Assembly: GCF_003003995.1 (NCBI RefSeq)
Contig: NZ_PVWF01000058.1
Location: 1-32,124 of the forward strand
Direction of reading: 5' to 3'
DNA length: 32,124 nucleotides
Source: Pleurocapsa sp. CCALA 161
GTDB lineage: Bacteria; Cyanobacteriota; Cyanobacteriia; Cyanobacteriales; Xenococcaceae
Part shown: positions 15,828-22,497 of the stretch, piece after piece
Layout: each line of letters begins with the position of its first letter
How positions within the stretch are numbered: position 1 is the stretch's first letter
Notes under the pieces: model-generated
Told to the model about the DNA's origin: nothing
What the model saw: the letters and a program-made list of their open reading frames with translations, nothing else
Databases searched by the model: none
Made by a program: the position numbers and the translations under genes

Positions 15828-17537
15828 ATGGAAAAAAGAAATGGTCGATTTGCAATCATCGAACAATTGCTAGCAGATGGCATCCGCTATATGTTCGGCA
15901 ATCCTGGGACATCAGAGGAAGGGTTTCTCGATGCACTCGGCGATTATTATCCAGAGTTTGAATACATTCTGGCATTACAAGAAACGATCGCCGTCGCTGC
16001 TGCTGATGGTTATGCTCGCTCTACTAAAAAACCGACGATCGTCCAACTCCATAGCGGTGTTGGTCTGGGTAATGGTATTGGCATGATATACCAAGCAATG
16101 CGCGGTCATGCGCCGCTGGTAGTCTTAGCGGGTGAATCTGGCATTCAATACGATGCGATGGATGCACAAATGGCAGCAGACTTAGTGAGTATGGCAAAAC
16201 CAGTAACTAAATGGGCAACTAGGGTTGTTCATCCGAGTTCGCTGCTACGAGTCTTACGACGAGCGATCAAAATTGCTGCTACTCCGCCGATGGGCCCAGT
16301 TTTTGTCTCTTTACCGATGGATGTATTGGATGCTATCAACGAAGAAGAAGTCGTGCCAACTTCGTTCCCCATTACGCGAGTTACTCCCGAACCAGATGCG
16401 ATCGCCGAAGCAGCAGCAATGCTGGTAAAAGCATCTAAACCGCTAATAATTGTCGGTGATGGTATTGCCTATTCCAATGCCCAAGCAGAATTAACCCACG
16501 TCGCCGAACTGATTGGCGCGCAAGTCTGGGGTTCTGATTCATCCGAACCAAATATGAATGCTACCCATCCCCTATATGGTGGGTTGTTGGGGCATATGTT
16601 TGGCGAAGTTAGTAGTCGCATTACATCCCAAGCCGATGTGGTTCTAATCTGTGGCACATATGTTTTCCCCGAAGTGTTTCCCGCCTTGTCAGGTGTATTT
16701 GCTCCTGATGCCAAGATCGTTCACATTGATTTAAATGCTTATGAGATCGCCAAGAACTTCCCTGTGGATTTGGGCTTAGTTAGCGATCCGAAAACAACCC
16801 TTGCCAAGCTGGGAACAGAATTAGCCAAAACTCTCACCCCTGAGCAAAAGCGAATGGTTGGTCAGAGAATCACTAAAATTGCTGAAACCAAACAGCAGCA
16901 AATGAGCGAGCAGTTAGCAGCCGATCAAGCCGTGCATGACTATGTACCCATGCATTTATCACAGTTTGCCGAAGAATTAGCCAGACACTTACCACCAAAT
17001 GCGATCGTCTTCGATGAAGCACTCACTCATTCTGAAGAGCTGTGTCGCTACATTCCACCAACGACCCTGGGGCATTATTTCCAGACGCGGGGAGGTTCTT
17101 TAGGGGTGGGCATTCCTGGGGCAATTGGCATCAAGCTTGCCCATCCAGAGAAAACAGTGATCGGTTTTACGGGTGACGGTGGTGCAATGTATACCATTCA
17201 AGCATTATGGACGGCTGCCCATCATAACATCGATGCCAAATTCGTGATCTGCAACAATCGCAGCTATCGCATTCTCAAACTGAATATCTTGCAGTATTGG
17301 CAAGATATTCAGATTCAGCCCCATGAATTTCCCGCTTCTTTTGATCTGTGCAAACCAGCTTTGCAGTTTGACGAATTAGCACGGGCGATGGGAGTGCAAG
17401 CCTTGCGGGTGGAGACACCAGAAGAAATCAAACCTGCGATCGCTCAAGCCTTATTCCACAATGGTCCTTTCCTAATCGATCTCGCGATTAGCAGCGAAGT
17501 ACCAGGCAGTCCAGTTAGTCCTAAATGCGGACAGTAA
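15828..17537 (+). CDS. Thiamine diphosphate-dependent decarboxylase/lyase (benzoylformate decarboxylase-like)
   Basis: This 569-aa enzyme has the three-domain pyruvate-decarboxylase/acetolactate-synthase fold. E52 (ALQET) is the conserved Glu that activates ThDP. The ThDP/Mg site is GDGGAM (449-454) through ICNN (476-477). GNPGTSE near residue 24 and LHSGVGLGNG with H75 correspond to GNPGSNE (Ser26) and LHSAAGTGN (His70) of benzoylformate decarboxylase, so a 2-keto-acid decarboxylase or carboligase is the best guess. It is not the anabolic acetolactate synthase by these motifs. The start ATG has only a weak purine leader. It follows a repeat-filled gap and is followed after 57 nt by the first NTF2-like gene. 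Its aldehyde or acyloin product could feed the tautomerase, lyase and oxidoreductase genes downstream (inference). Confidence 0.9.
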   Translation: MEKRNGRFAIIEQLLADGIRYMFGNPGTSEEGFLDALGDYYPEFEYILALQETIAVAAADGYARSTKKPTIVQLHSGVGLGNGIGMIYQAMRGHAPLVVLAGESGIQYDAMDAQMAADLVSMAKPVTKWATRVVHPSSLLRVLRRAIKIAATPPMGPVFVSLPMDVLDAINEEEVVPTSFPITRVTPEPDAIAEAAAMLVKASKPLIIVGDGIAYSNAQAELTHVAELIGAQVWGSDSSEPNMNATHPLYGGLLGHMFGEVSSRITSQADVVLICGTYVFPEVFPALSGVFAPDAKIVHIDLNAYEIAKNFPVDLGLVSDPKTTLAKLGTELAKTLTPEQKRMVGQRITKIAETKQQQMSEQLAADQAVHDYVPMHLSQFAEELARHLPPNAIVFDEALTHSEELCRYIPPTTLGHYFQTRGGSLGVGIPGAIGIKLAHPEKTVIGFTGDGGAMYTIQALWTAAHHNIDAKFVICNNRSYRILKLNILQYWQDIQIQPHEFPASFDLCKPALQFDELARAMGVQALRVETPEEIKPAIAQALFHNGPFLIDLAISSEVPGSPVSPKCGQ

Positions 17538-17549
17538 CAAATTTAATTT

Positions 17550-17579
17550 TTAATTACTCACAAATTAATTACTCACAAA
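17550..17579. repeat. 15-bp direct tandem repeat
   Basis: TTAATTACTCACAAA occurs twice in tandem between the ThDP gene stop and the NTF2-like gene RBS. It is non-coding and probably a slippage repeat. Confidence 0.8.
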
Positions 17580-17594
17580 AAAAGGAGCAGAAAA

Positions 17595-18020
17595 ATGGCA
17601 AATCCCAATGTAGACCTCATTCAAAGAATGTACGAATGCTTTAATCGTGGCGATATGGACACTATTCGCCAAGAAATTTTTGCTGCCGACCTAATCTGGC
17701 GCTTACCTGGGCATCACCCCCTAGCAGGGACTAAAAATGGTGCTGACGAAGTGATTGCTTTCTTTGAGCAGTTGAATAAAGCAGGTATCCAAGTAGATCT
17801 CAGCGGTATTGATGCTTGGGGAGAAAGCACGGTTGTTGAAGTTCACCGAGGGCATGGAGAAAGTAACGGCGCAGTTTTAGATGCCCTTAACTGTACTCAC
17901 TACCATATCCGTGAGGGCAAGATTGCCGATGTGCAAGTTTACATTAGCGATCAACATACAGTCGATCAATTTTTCAACGCTGTATACGCGCTTAAACCCA
18001 TACCAGACCGATTAGCCTAA
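17595..18020 (+). CDS. NTF2/SnoaL-like protein 1
   Basis: This 141-aa single-domain protein has the cone-shaped NTF2-like fold: helix VDLIQRMYECFNRGDMDTIRQ, then IWRLPGHHPLAGTKNGADEVIAFFEQL, and a beta-rich C-terminal half ending in a helix. SnoaL-like members act as cyclases, isomerases, dehydratases or binding proteins. The paired His in PGHHPL sit where active-site residues often lie. GGAG lies before ATG 17595. It is clearly related to the C-terminal domain of the next gene (PGHNQISGMKRGLDEFLSF), suggesting tandem duplication. Specific function is unknown. Confidence 0.85.
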   Translation: MANPNVDLIQRMYECFNRGDMDTIRQEIFAADLIWRLPGHHPLAGTKNGADEVIAFFEQLNKAGIQVDLSGIDAWGESTVVEVHRGHGESNGAVLDALNCTHYHIREGKIADVQVYISDQHTVDQFFNAVYALKPIPDRLA

Positions 18021-18117
18021 CAGTTATTGGTGAACAAATTTTGCAAATTTCGCTTTTGGGTAACTGATAGAAACTCGAAGCCCAGTTTAAACACAAACAA
18101 AATAAGGAGAAGTTCAA

Positions 18118-18753
18118 ATGCCTATTATTCGCCTCACTCTATTAGAAGACTTTGCCAGTTTGACAGAAAAAGGAGAAATAGTTCAAGCCTTAGGCGACAG
18201 CTTAGTTGCGGTTATGGGTGAAATTGTTCGTCCCTATATCTACACTCTAGTCGATGAAGTGCCACCAGGTGCTTGGTCGATTCAAGGGGGAACAATTATG
18301 ACTGAAGAGATGATGAGAGCAGGAATAGCTACTTCCAATCAACAGCGATCGCAGCGTCTGACCGAAGATCGAGTAAGACAAGCCTATGAAGTTCTAGCCA
18401 GTGGTGAGCGGGACAGAATTGCCGAATATTGGGCTGAAGATATGACCTGGTTAGTACCAGGACACAATCAAATCTCTGGTATGAAAAGAGGCTTAGACGA
18501 ATTCCTTTCTTTTATGGACAAGGTAGGCTACTTAACGGACAACAGTTTTCAAATGTCTTGGGAAGGAGTTGTCATTACTGGAGACACTTCCGCAGACATC
18601 CGACACAACACTGGACATCGAGCTGGAGATGAAAGCAGACAGTTAGCTATTGATGTCGTTCATGTTTTGCGTTGGCGAGAAGGCAAAGTAGTTGAAGGAC
18701 AAGGTGCGATCTTTAGCGACGGTACTGCACAATTCGATGAGTTTTGGAGCTAA
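18118..18753 (+). CDS. Tautomerase-like domain fused to an NTF2/SnoaL domain
   Basis: A 211-aa two-domain protein. Residues 1-62 look like one 4-oxalocrotonate tautomerase subunit. They start Met-Pro (PIIRLTLLED), so removal of Met would expose the catalytic N-terminal proline. They continue to RPYIYTLVDEVPPGAWSIQG, which resembles the 4-OT strand and hairpin (VRVIITEMAKGHFGIGG). Residues about 80-211 are an NTF2-like domain similar to the preceding gene (WLVPGHNQISGMKRGLDEFL). AAGGAG precedes ATG 18118. The fusion ties keto-enol chemistry to an NTF2-type pocket, so both domains probably act on one substrate (inference). The N-terminal assignment is from pattern only. I am not aware of this domain pair as a characterised enzyme. 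Confidence 0.75.
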   Translation: MPIIRLTLLEDFASLTEKGEIVQALGDSLVAVMGEIVRPYIYTLVDEVPPGAWSIQGGTIMTEEMMRAGIATSNQQRSQRLTEDRVRQAYEVLASGERDRIAEYWAEDMTWLVPGHNQISGMKRGLDEFLSFMDKVGYLTDNSFQMSWEGVVITGDTSADIRHNTGHRAGDESRQLAIDVVHVLRWREGKVVEGQGAIFSDGTAQFDEFWS

Positions 18754-18822
18754 TTAAGAACAATAATTGGGGAATGACAATGAATTCCCCTTCGCTAAAC
18801 TAACTTTTAGGGAGAATGATTC

Positions 18823-19260
18823 ATGTCGACAACAGAAGAAAACAAAGCTATTTTGCGCCTTTGGTTAGAAGAGTTTTGGAATCAGGGAAATGATTCTTTA
18901 GTAGAAGAGTTAGTTTCTCCTAGTTTTACCAATCACCCGGCTGGCAATGTAATTCCAGCCAACGATCCAGAAGCTCTGAGAAATCAAGTAGTTAATTGGC
19001 GTGCTACATTTCCAGGTCAAATGACTATTGACAGTATAATCGCCGAAGAAGACTTGGTCGCAGCTCGCCTTACATGGCGAGGCGTGCATCAAGGCGAGTT
19101 CATGGGTATTCTTCCAACTGGTAAACCAATAGAACTAACTCTGATGGCTTTTGAACGCTTTGACGAGAATGGCAAGATGGCACAAGGCTGGGGAGAATTT
19201 GATATGCTGCGTCTCCTGCAACAAATTGGCGTTCCTTTAGAGGAAGCTACAAGATTTTAG
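18823..19260 (+). CDS. SnoaL-like ester-cyclase-type protein (NTF2-like 2)
   Basis: This 145-aa protein belongs to the SnoaL/ester cyclase branch: EENKAILRLWLEEFWNQGND at the N-terminus, VSPSFTNHPAG, and the strongly conserved WRGVHQGEFMGILPTGKPIEL block, then a Trp-Gly-Glu-Phe-Asp end segment (WGEFDMLRLLQQIG). SnoaL catalyses an intramolecular aldol cyclisation in anthracycline synthesis. Most homologues in genomes like this have no proven reaction. GGGAG precedes ATG 18823. It is one of five NTF2-fold domains in 2.8 kb. Confidence 0.88.
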   Translation: MSTTEENKAILRLWLEEFWNQGNDSLVEELVSPSFTNHPAGNVIPANDPEALRNQVVNWRATFPGQMTIDSIIAEEDLVAARLTWRGVHQGEFMGILPTGKPIELTLMAFERFDENGKMAQGWGEFDMLRLLQQIGVPLEEATRF

Positions 19261-19372
19261 ATTATTTGAGTTCTTGTAGGATTTCCCCACGCTTTTATCA
19301 ACAGCGACATGGTGAAAGATCTAATTAGTGGCGGCACTAATATTACAACCAGTTTGATTCACTGATAAAAAT

Positions 19373-19816
19373 ATGAACACACTAACCACTCTTACTGAGT
19401 TTGAAGTTAAACAGTTGGTAGACGATTGGTATCTAAAATTAGATGTCCACGCACCCATTTCCGAGGTTTTACCCTTATTAGCTGGTGAAACTCTAGAAAT
19501 GCAGTTACCAGAAACTACATTGCATGGTCTAGATGGATTCAGATCTTGGTATGACCGTGTAATTCATACCTTCTTTGATGAAGTACACACTTTACAAACA
19601 TTAGATATTGCAATCAATGGCGATTGCGCGGACGTTCACCTGGTCGTACGTTGGTCAGCTAGTCGCTGGAATGCACCAGCCCCAAAGAGCGAAAGATTAG
19701 CCTTTGATGCAGATCAAAGGTGGGTCGTAGTGCGATCGCCCCAGACTCAACAACCAGCGATTGTCACCTACATCGTCGACTCTTTAACTCCCTTGCCAGG
19801 ATTCCCCAACCTTTAA
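19373..19816 (+). CDS. NTF2-like protein 3
   Basis: This 147-aa protein is predicted as an NTF2-like fold: two N-terminal helices (VKQLVDDWYLKLDVHAPISE), a core LHGLDGFRSWYDRVIHTFFDEVHTLQTLDI, and long C-terminal strands (DVHLVVRWSASRW, QRWVVVRS). It is divergent from its neighbours, with a Trp-rich pocket region. There is no strong RBS before ATG 19373. It is probably part of the same transcript, 112 nt after the preceding gene. Catalytic residues cannot be assigned. Confidence 0.75.
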   Translation: MNTLTTLTEFEVKQLVDDWYLKLDVHAPISEVLPLLAGETLEMQLPETTLHGLDGFRSWYDRVIHTFFDEVHTLQTLDIAINGDCADVHLVVRWSASRWNAPAPKSERLAFDADQRWVVVRSPQTQQPAIVTYIVDSLTPLPGFPNL

Positions 19817-19877
19817 ATAACGGGGGATGGTGAATCAAAATATGATTTTAAAATTTTGTCGGATTTTAATCAAATAA

Positions 19878-19899
19878 AAAGGCTAAAAGCTAAAAGCTA
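19878..19899. repeat. AAAGCTA heptamer repeat (inverse of TAGCTTT)
   Basis: Two perfect copies (19886-19899) plus one degenerate copy of the reverse complement of TAGCTTT. With 20336-20369 it forms an inverted pair that brackets the fourth stand-alone NTF2-like gene (19949-20329). Confidence 0.75.
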
Positions 19900-19948
19900 T
19901 GTACAGAAACATTTTGTGCCTCATACATCAAATTACTAAGGAGCATTT

Positions 19949-20329
19949 ATGAACACTCAAAACATCATCAACAAATACTACGAATCTGCTAATGCTGGCG
20001 ATTGGAATACCTGGGTATCACTATTCGCAGACAACATGGTCATGGACGAACAATTAGCAGGTCATCTAGAAGGAATCGAAACCTTACGAGGAGCAATTGG
20101 CGGACTCGAAACAGGTTATTCGCGCTTCCAAAATCAACCCCAAAAAATTGTCATTAATGGTCAAGAAGCGTGTGTTGTTTCCCACATTTCGGCGGCTAAT
20201 GCTAGTGGTGTCCCAATAGAGGCAAATGTTGCCAACTATTTCCGCATCGAAGACGGCAAGATCGCATACATGGCAAATTTCCACGACACCAGACCCTTTG
20301 ACCCTTTTGTCAATCAGAACGCGAGTTAA
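19949..20329 (+). CDS. SnoaL/NTF2-like protein 4
   Basis: This 126-aa single-domain SnoaL-like protein has NIINKYYESANAGDWNTWVSLFADNMVMDEQLAGHLEGIETLRG, a standard NTF2 opening, and ends with ANYFRIEDGKIAYMANFHDTRPF. AAGGAG lies 7 nt before ATG 19949. The gene is flanked by inverted TAGCTTT heptamer repeats, unlike its neighbours, so it may have been gained or shuffled as a unit. It precedes the GMC oxidoreductase. Function is unknown; SnoaL-like isomerase, dehydratase or binding roles are all possible. Confidence 0.85.
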   Translation: MNTQNIINKYYESANAGDWNTWVSLFADNMVMDEQLAGHLEGIETLRGAIGGLETGYSRFQNQPQKIVINGQEACVVSHISAANASGVPIEANVANYFRIEDGKIAYMANFHDTRPFDPFVNQNAS

Positions 20330-20335
20330 TTTAAA

Positions 20336-20369
20336 TAGCTCTTAGCTTTTAGCTTTTAGCTTTTAGCTT
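20336..20369. repeat. TAGCTTT heptamer tandem repeat
   Basis: Three perfect copies (20343-20363) flanked by degenerate ones, between the fourth NTF2-like gene and the GMC oxidoreductase. Same unit as 15706-15726. Confidence 0.85.
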
Positions 20370-20407
20370 ACCGTTCGAGTTACTTCAAAAGTCGAGAGTA
20401 TCTATCA

Positions 20408-21934
20408 ATGAATGAATTTGATTTTATCGTTGTGGGAGTTGGTTCCGCTGGTGCAGTGGTGGCTAATCGACTCACTGAAAACCCAGAAGTAAAAGTGCTG
20501 GCTTTAGAAGCTGGCAATCCTGAAATTCCCCCCAATGTTGCTAACCCCTCAGCCTGGCCCACCTTGCTGGGTTCAGAAGTGGACTGGAACTATACTAGCG
20601 TTCCTCAACCTGGTTTAGATGGGCGAATTACCCACGAACCGCGAGGCAAAATTCCTGGTGGTAGCAGCAATCTATATATAATGATGCACATCCGAGGGCA
20701 TCAATCGGATTACGACAACTGGGCATACAATGGCTGTCCTGGCTGGTCTTACCAAGATCTTTTGCCCTATTTCCAAAAACTGGAAGATCAAGAAGATGAT
20801 ACCAGTCCTTGGGCAGGAAAAGGTGGCTCGTTATATGTTGCCAATGCCAAACTGCATAACCCAAATCCGACTTCGGAAGCATTTATTCAAGCTTGCCTAG
20901 AATTGGGGCATCCCTATACGCCGGACTTTAATGGTCCCAATATGGAAGGGACAGGCTGGCATCATGTCAACATTAAGGATGGCAAGCGTCAAAGTACCGC
21001 CGTTGCTTATCTCAACCCGATTTTAGAGCGACCAAATCTAACTATTAGTACCAATTCTCAGGCGACTCGGTTGTTATTCTCAGGCGATCGCTGTACAGGG
21101 GTAGAATACAGACAAAATGGTGAACTTAAAACCGCTCATGCCAACTGCGAAGTCATTGTTTGCAGCGGTGCGATCGAGTCGCCTAAGTTACTGTTGCTCT
21201 CGGGAATTGGCAACCCGAGCCACTTACAAGAATTTAATATTCCAGTCGTGGCAGATCTCCCAGGTGTCGGCGAAAACTTTCATAATCATGTCTTAGTTGG
21301 TGTCATTGCCGAAACTGACCAACCCGTACCACCACCAAATCAAAATCTTTCCGAAAGTGCCTTGTTCTGTAAATCCGAGCCTGGTTGGATTGGGCCAGAC
21401 TTGCAGATTGCCTTCGTCCACGTTCCCTTTGATGTAATTATTGGTCAAAACTATCCGAATGCCATCAGCATTTTACCTGGCGTTGTTCGTCCCCTATCTC
21501 GCGGTTGGATACGATTGGCAAGTAACAATCCCTTAGATAAACCCTTAATTAACCCTAACTATCTGGGAGTTGAATCAGATTTAGAAAGGTTAATTCAAGG
21601 AGTGGAAATTGCTCGTGAAATCTTTGCGACTAAAGCTTTTTCTGGTTGGGTAAAGCAAGAGCTATTGCCTGGTTCAGACGTTAGCGATCGCACTCAATTA
21701 CGGGCATTTGTCAAACAAAGAGCTGATTCTTATCACCATCAAGCGGGTTCTTGCAAAATGGGCAGCGATCGCCTGGCAGTTGTCGATCCCCATCTGCGGG
21801 TTTATGGCGTACAAGGATTACGGGTAGCCGATGCCAGTGTTATGCCTGTCGTGCCGTCGGGAAACTGTCATACAGGTATTTTGGCGATCGCCGAAAAGGT
21901 ATCGGGCTTAATCAAACAGCAGCATTTACAGTGA
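20408..21934 (+). CDS. GMC-family FAD-dependent oxidoreductase
   Basis: This 508-aa glucose-methanol-choline oxidoreductase oxidises an alcohol group with FAD. The Rossmann motif VVGVGSAGAVVANRL (residues 8-22) ends at LALEAG. GMC signature 1 is near KIPGGSSN, and signature 2 is GAIESPKLLLLSGIG. Active-site residues are H443/H444 in YHHQAGSCKMG and H488 in GNCHTG, followed by VADASVMPVVPSGNCHTGIL. Choline dehydrogenase, glucose oxidase and aryl-alcohol oxidase share this fold, so the substrate is open. There is no secretion signal, so it acts in the cytoplasm. It sits between heptamer repeat tracts; the 3' tract overlaps its TGA stop. By position it oxidises an intermediate of the island pathway (inference). 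Confidence 0.93.
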   Translation: MNEFDFIVVGVGSAGAVVANRLTENPEVKVLALEAGNPEIPPNVANPSAWPTLLGSEVDWNYTSVPQPGLDGRITHEPRGKIPGGSSNLYIMMHIRGHQSDYDNWAYNGCPGWSYQDLLPYFQKLEDQEDDTSPWAGKGGSLYVANAKLHNPNPTSEAFIQACLELGHPYTPDFNGPNMEGTGWHHVNIKDGKRQSTAVAYLNPILERPNLTISTNSQATRLLFSGDRCTGVEYRQNGELKTAHANCEVIVCSGAIESPKLLLLSGIGNPSHLQEFNIPVVADLPGVGENFHNHVLVGVIAETDQPVPPPNQNLSESALFCKSEPGWIGPDLQIAFVHVPFDVIIGQNYPNAISILPGVVRPLSRGWIRLASNNPLDKPLINPNYLGVESDLERLIQGVEIAREIFATKAFSGWVKQELLPGSDVSDRTQLRAFVKQRADSYHHQAGSCKMGSDRLAVVDPHLRVYGVQGLRVADASVMPVVPSGNCHTGILAIAEKVSGLIKQQHLQ

Positions 21935-21960
21935 ACAGTGACCAGTGACCAGTGACCAGT
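21930..21960. repeat. AGTGACC heptamer tandem repeat
   Basis: Three perfect AGTGACC copies (21937-21957) after one degenerate copy (AGTGAAC) that includes the GMC gene stop codon. STRR-type repeat. Confidence 0.85.
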
Positions 21961-21998
21961 TAATTCTTACTTACGACTTACCACGCACCACTTTTCTT

Positions 21999-22418
21999 AT
22001 GACTTTACAAATTTTTTCTCAAGTTGCATTGACTTGCAAAGATCCACTGATAACTGAAGAATTCTACAGCAAACACTTTGGCTTTAAACGGGCCAGAGTT
22101 GCCAAACTGCCAGACGGCAGTCAAATTGTTTTTATCAAAATGGGCGATAGTGCTTTCTATTTTGAATTGTTTCAAGCAACGGAAAATTTACCCATTCCTC
22201 CCGCGATTAATGATGGTTATCAGTTTCCCTCCGTGCGTCATCTGGCTTTCAAAGTCGATGATGTAGATGCCAAATTAGCTGAGATGGGGAACGATGCCAA
22301 AATTACCCTCGGCCCCCTTAACTTTGATGATTACATCCCAGGCTGGCGTACGGTTTGGATTGCCGACCCTGACAGCAGAATTGTGGAGATCTCTCAGGGA
22401 TTCGTTGATGAAATGTAA
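21999..22418 (+). CDS. VOC/glyoxalase-fold protein
   Basis: This 139-aa vicinal-oxygen-chelate protein shows both beta-alpha-beta-beta-beta units. Likely metal ligands are Q8 (FSQVAL), E56 (FELFQ), H81 (VRHLAFKVDD) and E130 (IVEIS). This is the Q-E-H-E set used by human-type glyoxalase I, so a metal-dependent lyase or isomerase is plausible. Fosfomycin-resistance and dioxygenase relatives are alternatives. I chose ATG 21999; longer in-frame starts run into the heptamer repeat and lack conservation. It fits the carbonyl-handling theme of the two DJ-1 proteins upstream (inference). Confidence 0.85.
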   Translation: MTLQIFSQVALTCKDPLITEEFYSKHFGFKRARVAKLPDGSQIVFIKMGDSAFYFELFQATENLPIPPAINDGYQFPSVRHLAFKVDDVDAKLAEMGNDAKITLGPLNFDDYIPGWRTVWIADPDSRIVEISQGFVDEM

Positions 22419-22421
22419 TAG

Positions 22422-22456
22422 CTACTACTTACTACCTACTACCTACTACTTACTAC
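22422..22456. repeat. CTACTAC heptamer tandem repeat
   Basis: Five units alternate between CTACTAC and TTACTAC. This is the reverse complement of the GTAGTAG tract at 15564-15605, placing the two as a long-range inverted pair around a 6.8-kb block. Confidence 0.85.
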
Positions 22457-22497
22457 TCAACCAATCAATAACAAAGCTTAAACGAGAAGTTTAAATC

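Noticed and set aside
15828-17537. Acetolactate synthase (ilvB) for branched-chain amino acids
   Set aside because: GNPGTSE and LHSGVGLGN match the benzoylformate decarboxylase branch, and there is no ilvN or ilvC next to it.
19309-19365. Small 18-codon ORF between NTF2-like genes 2 and 3
   Set aside because: No RBS, no recognisable features, and length within chance expectation.
17595-20329. A polyketide biosynthetic cluster because of SnoaL-like genes
   Set aside because: No ketosynthase, acyl carrier protein or other PKS gene is present; NTF2-fold proteins alone are not diagnostic.
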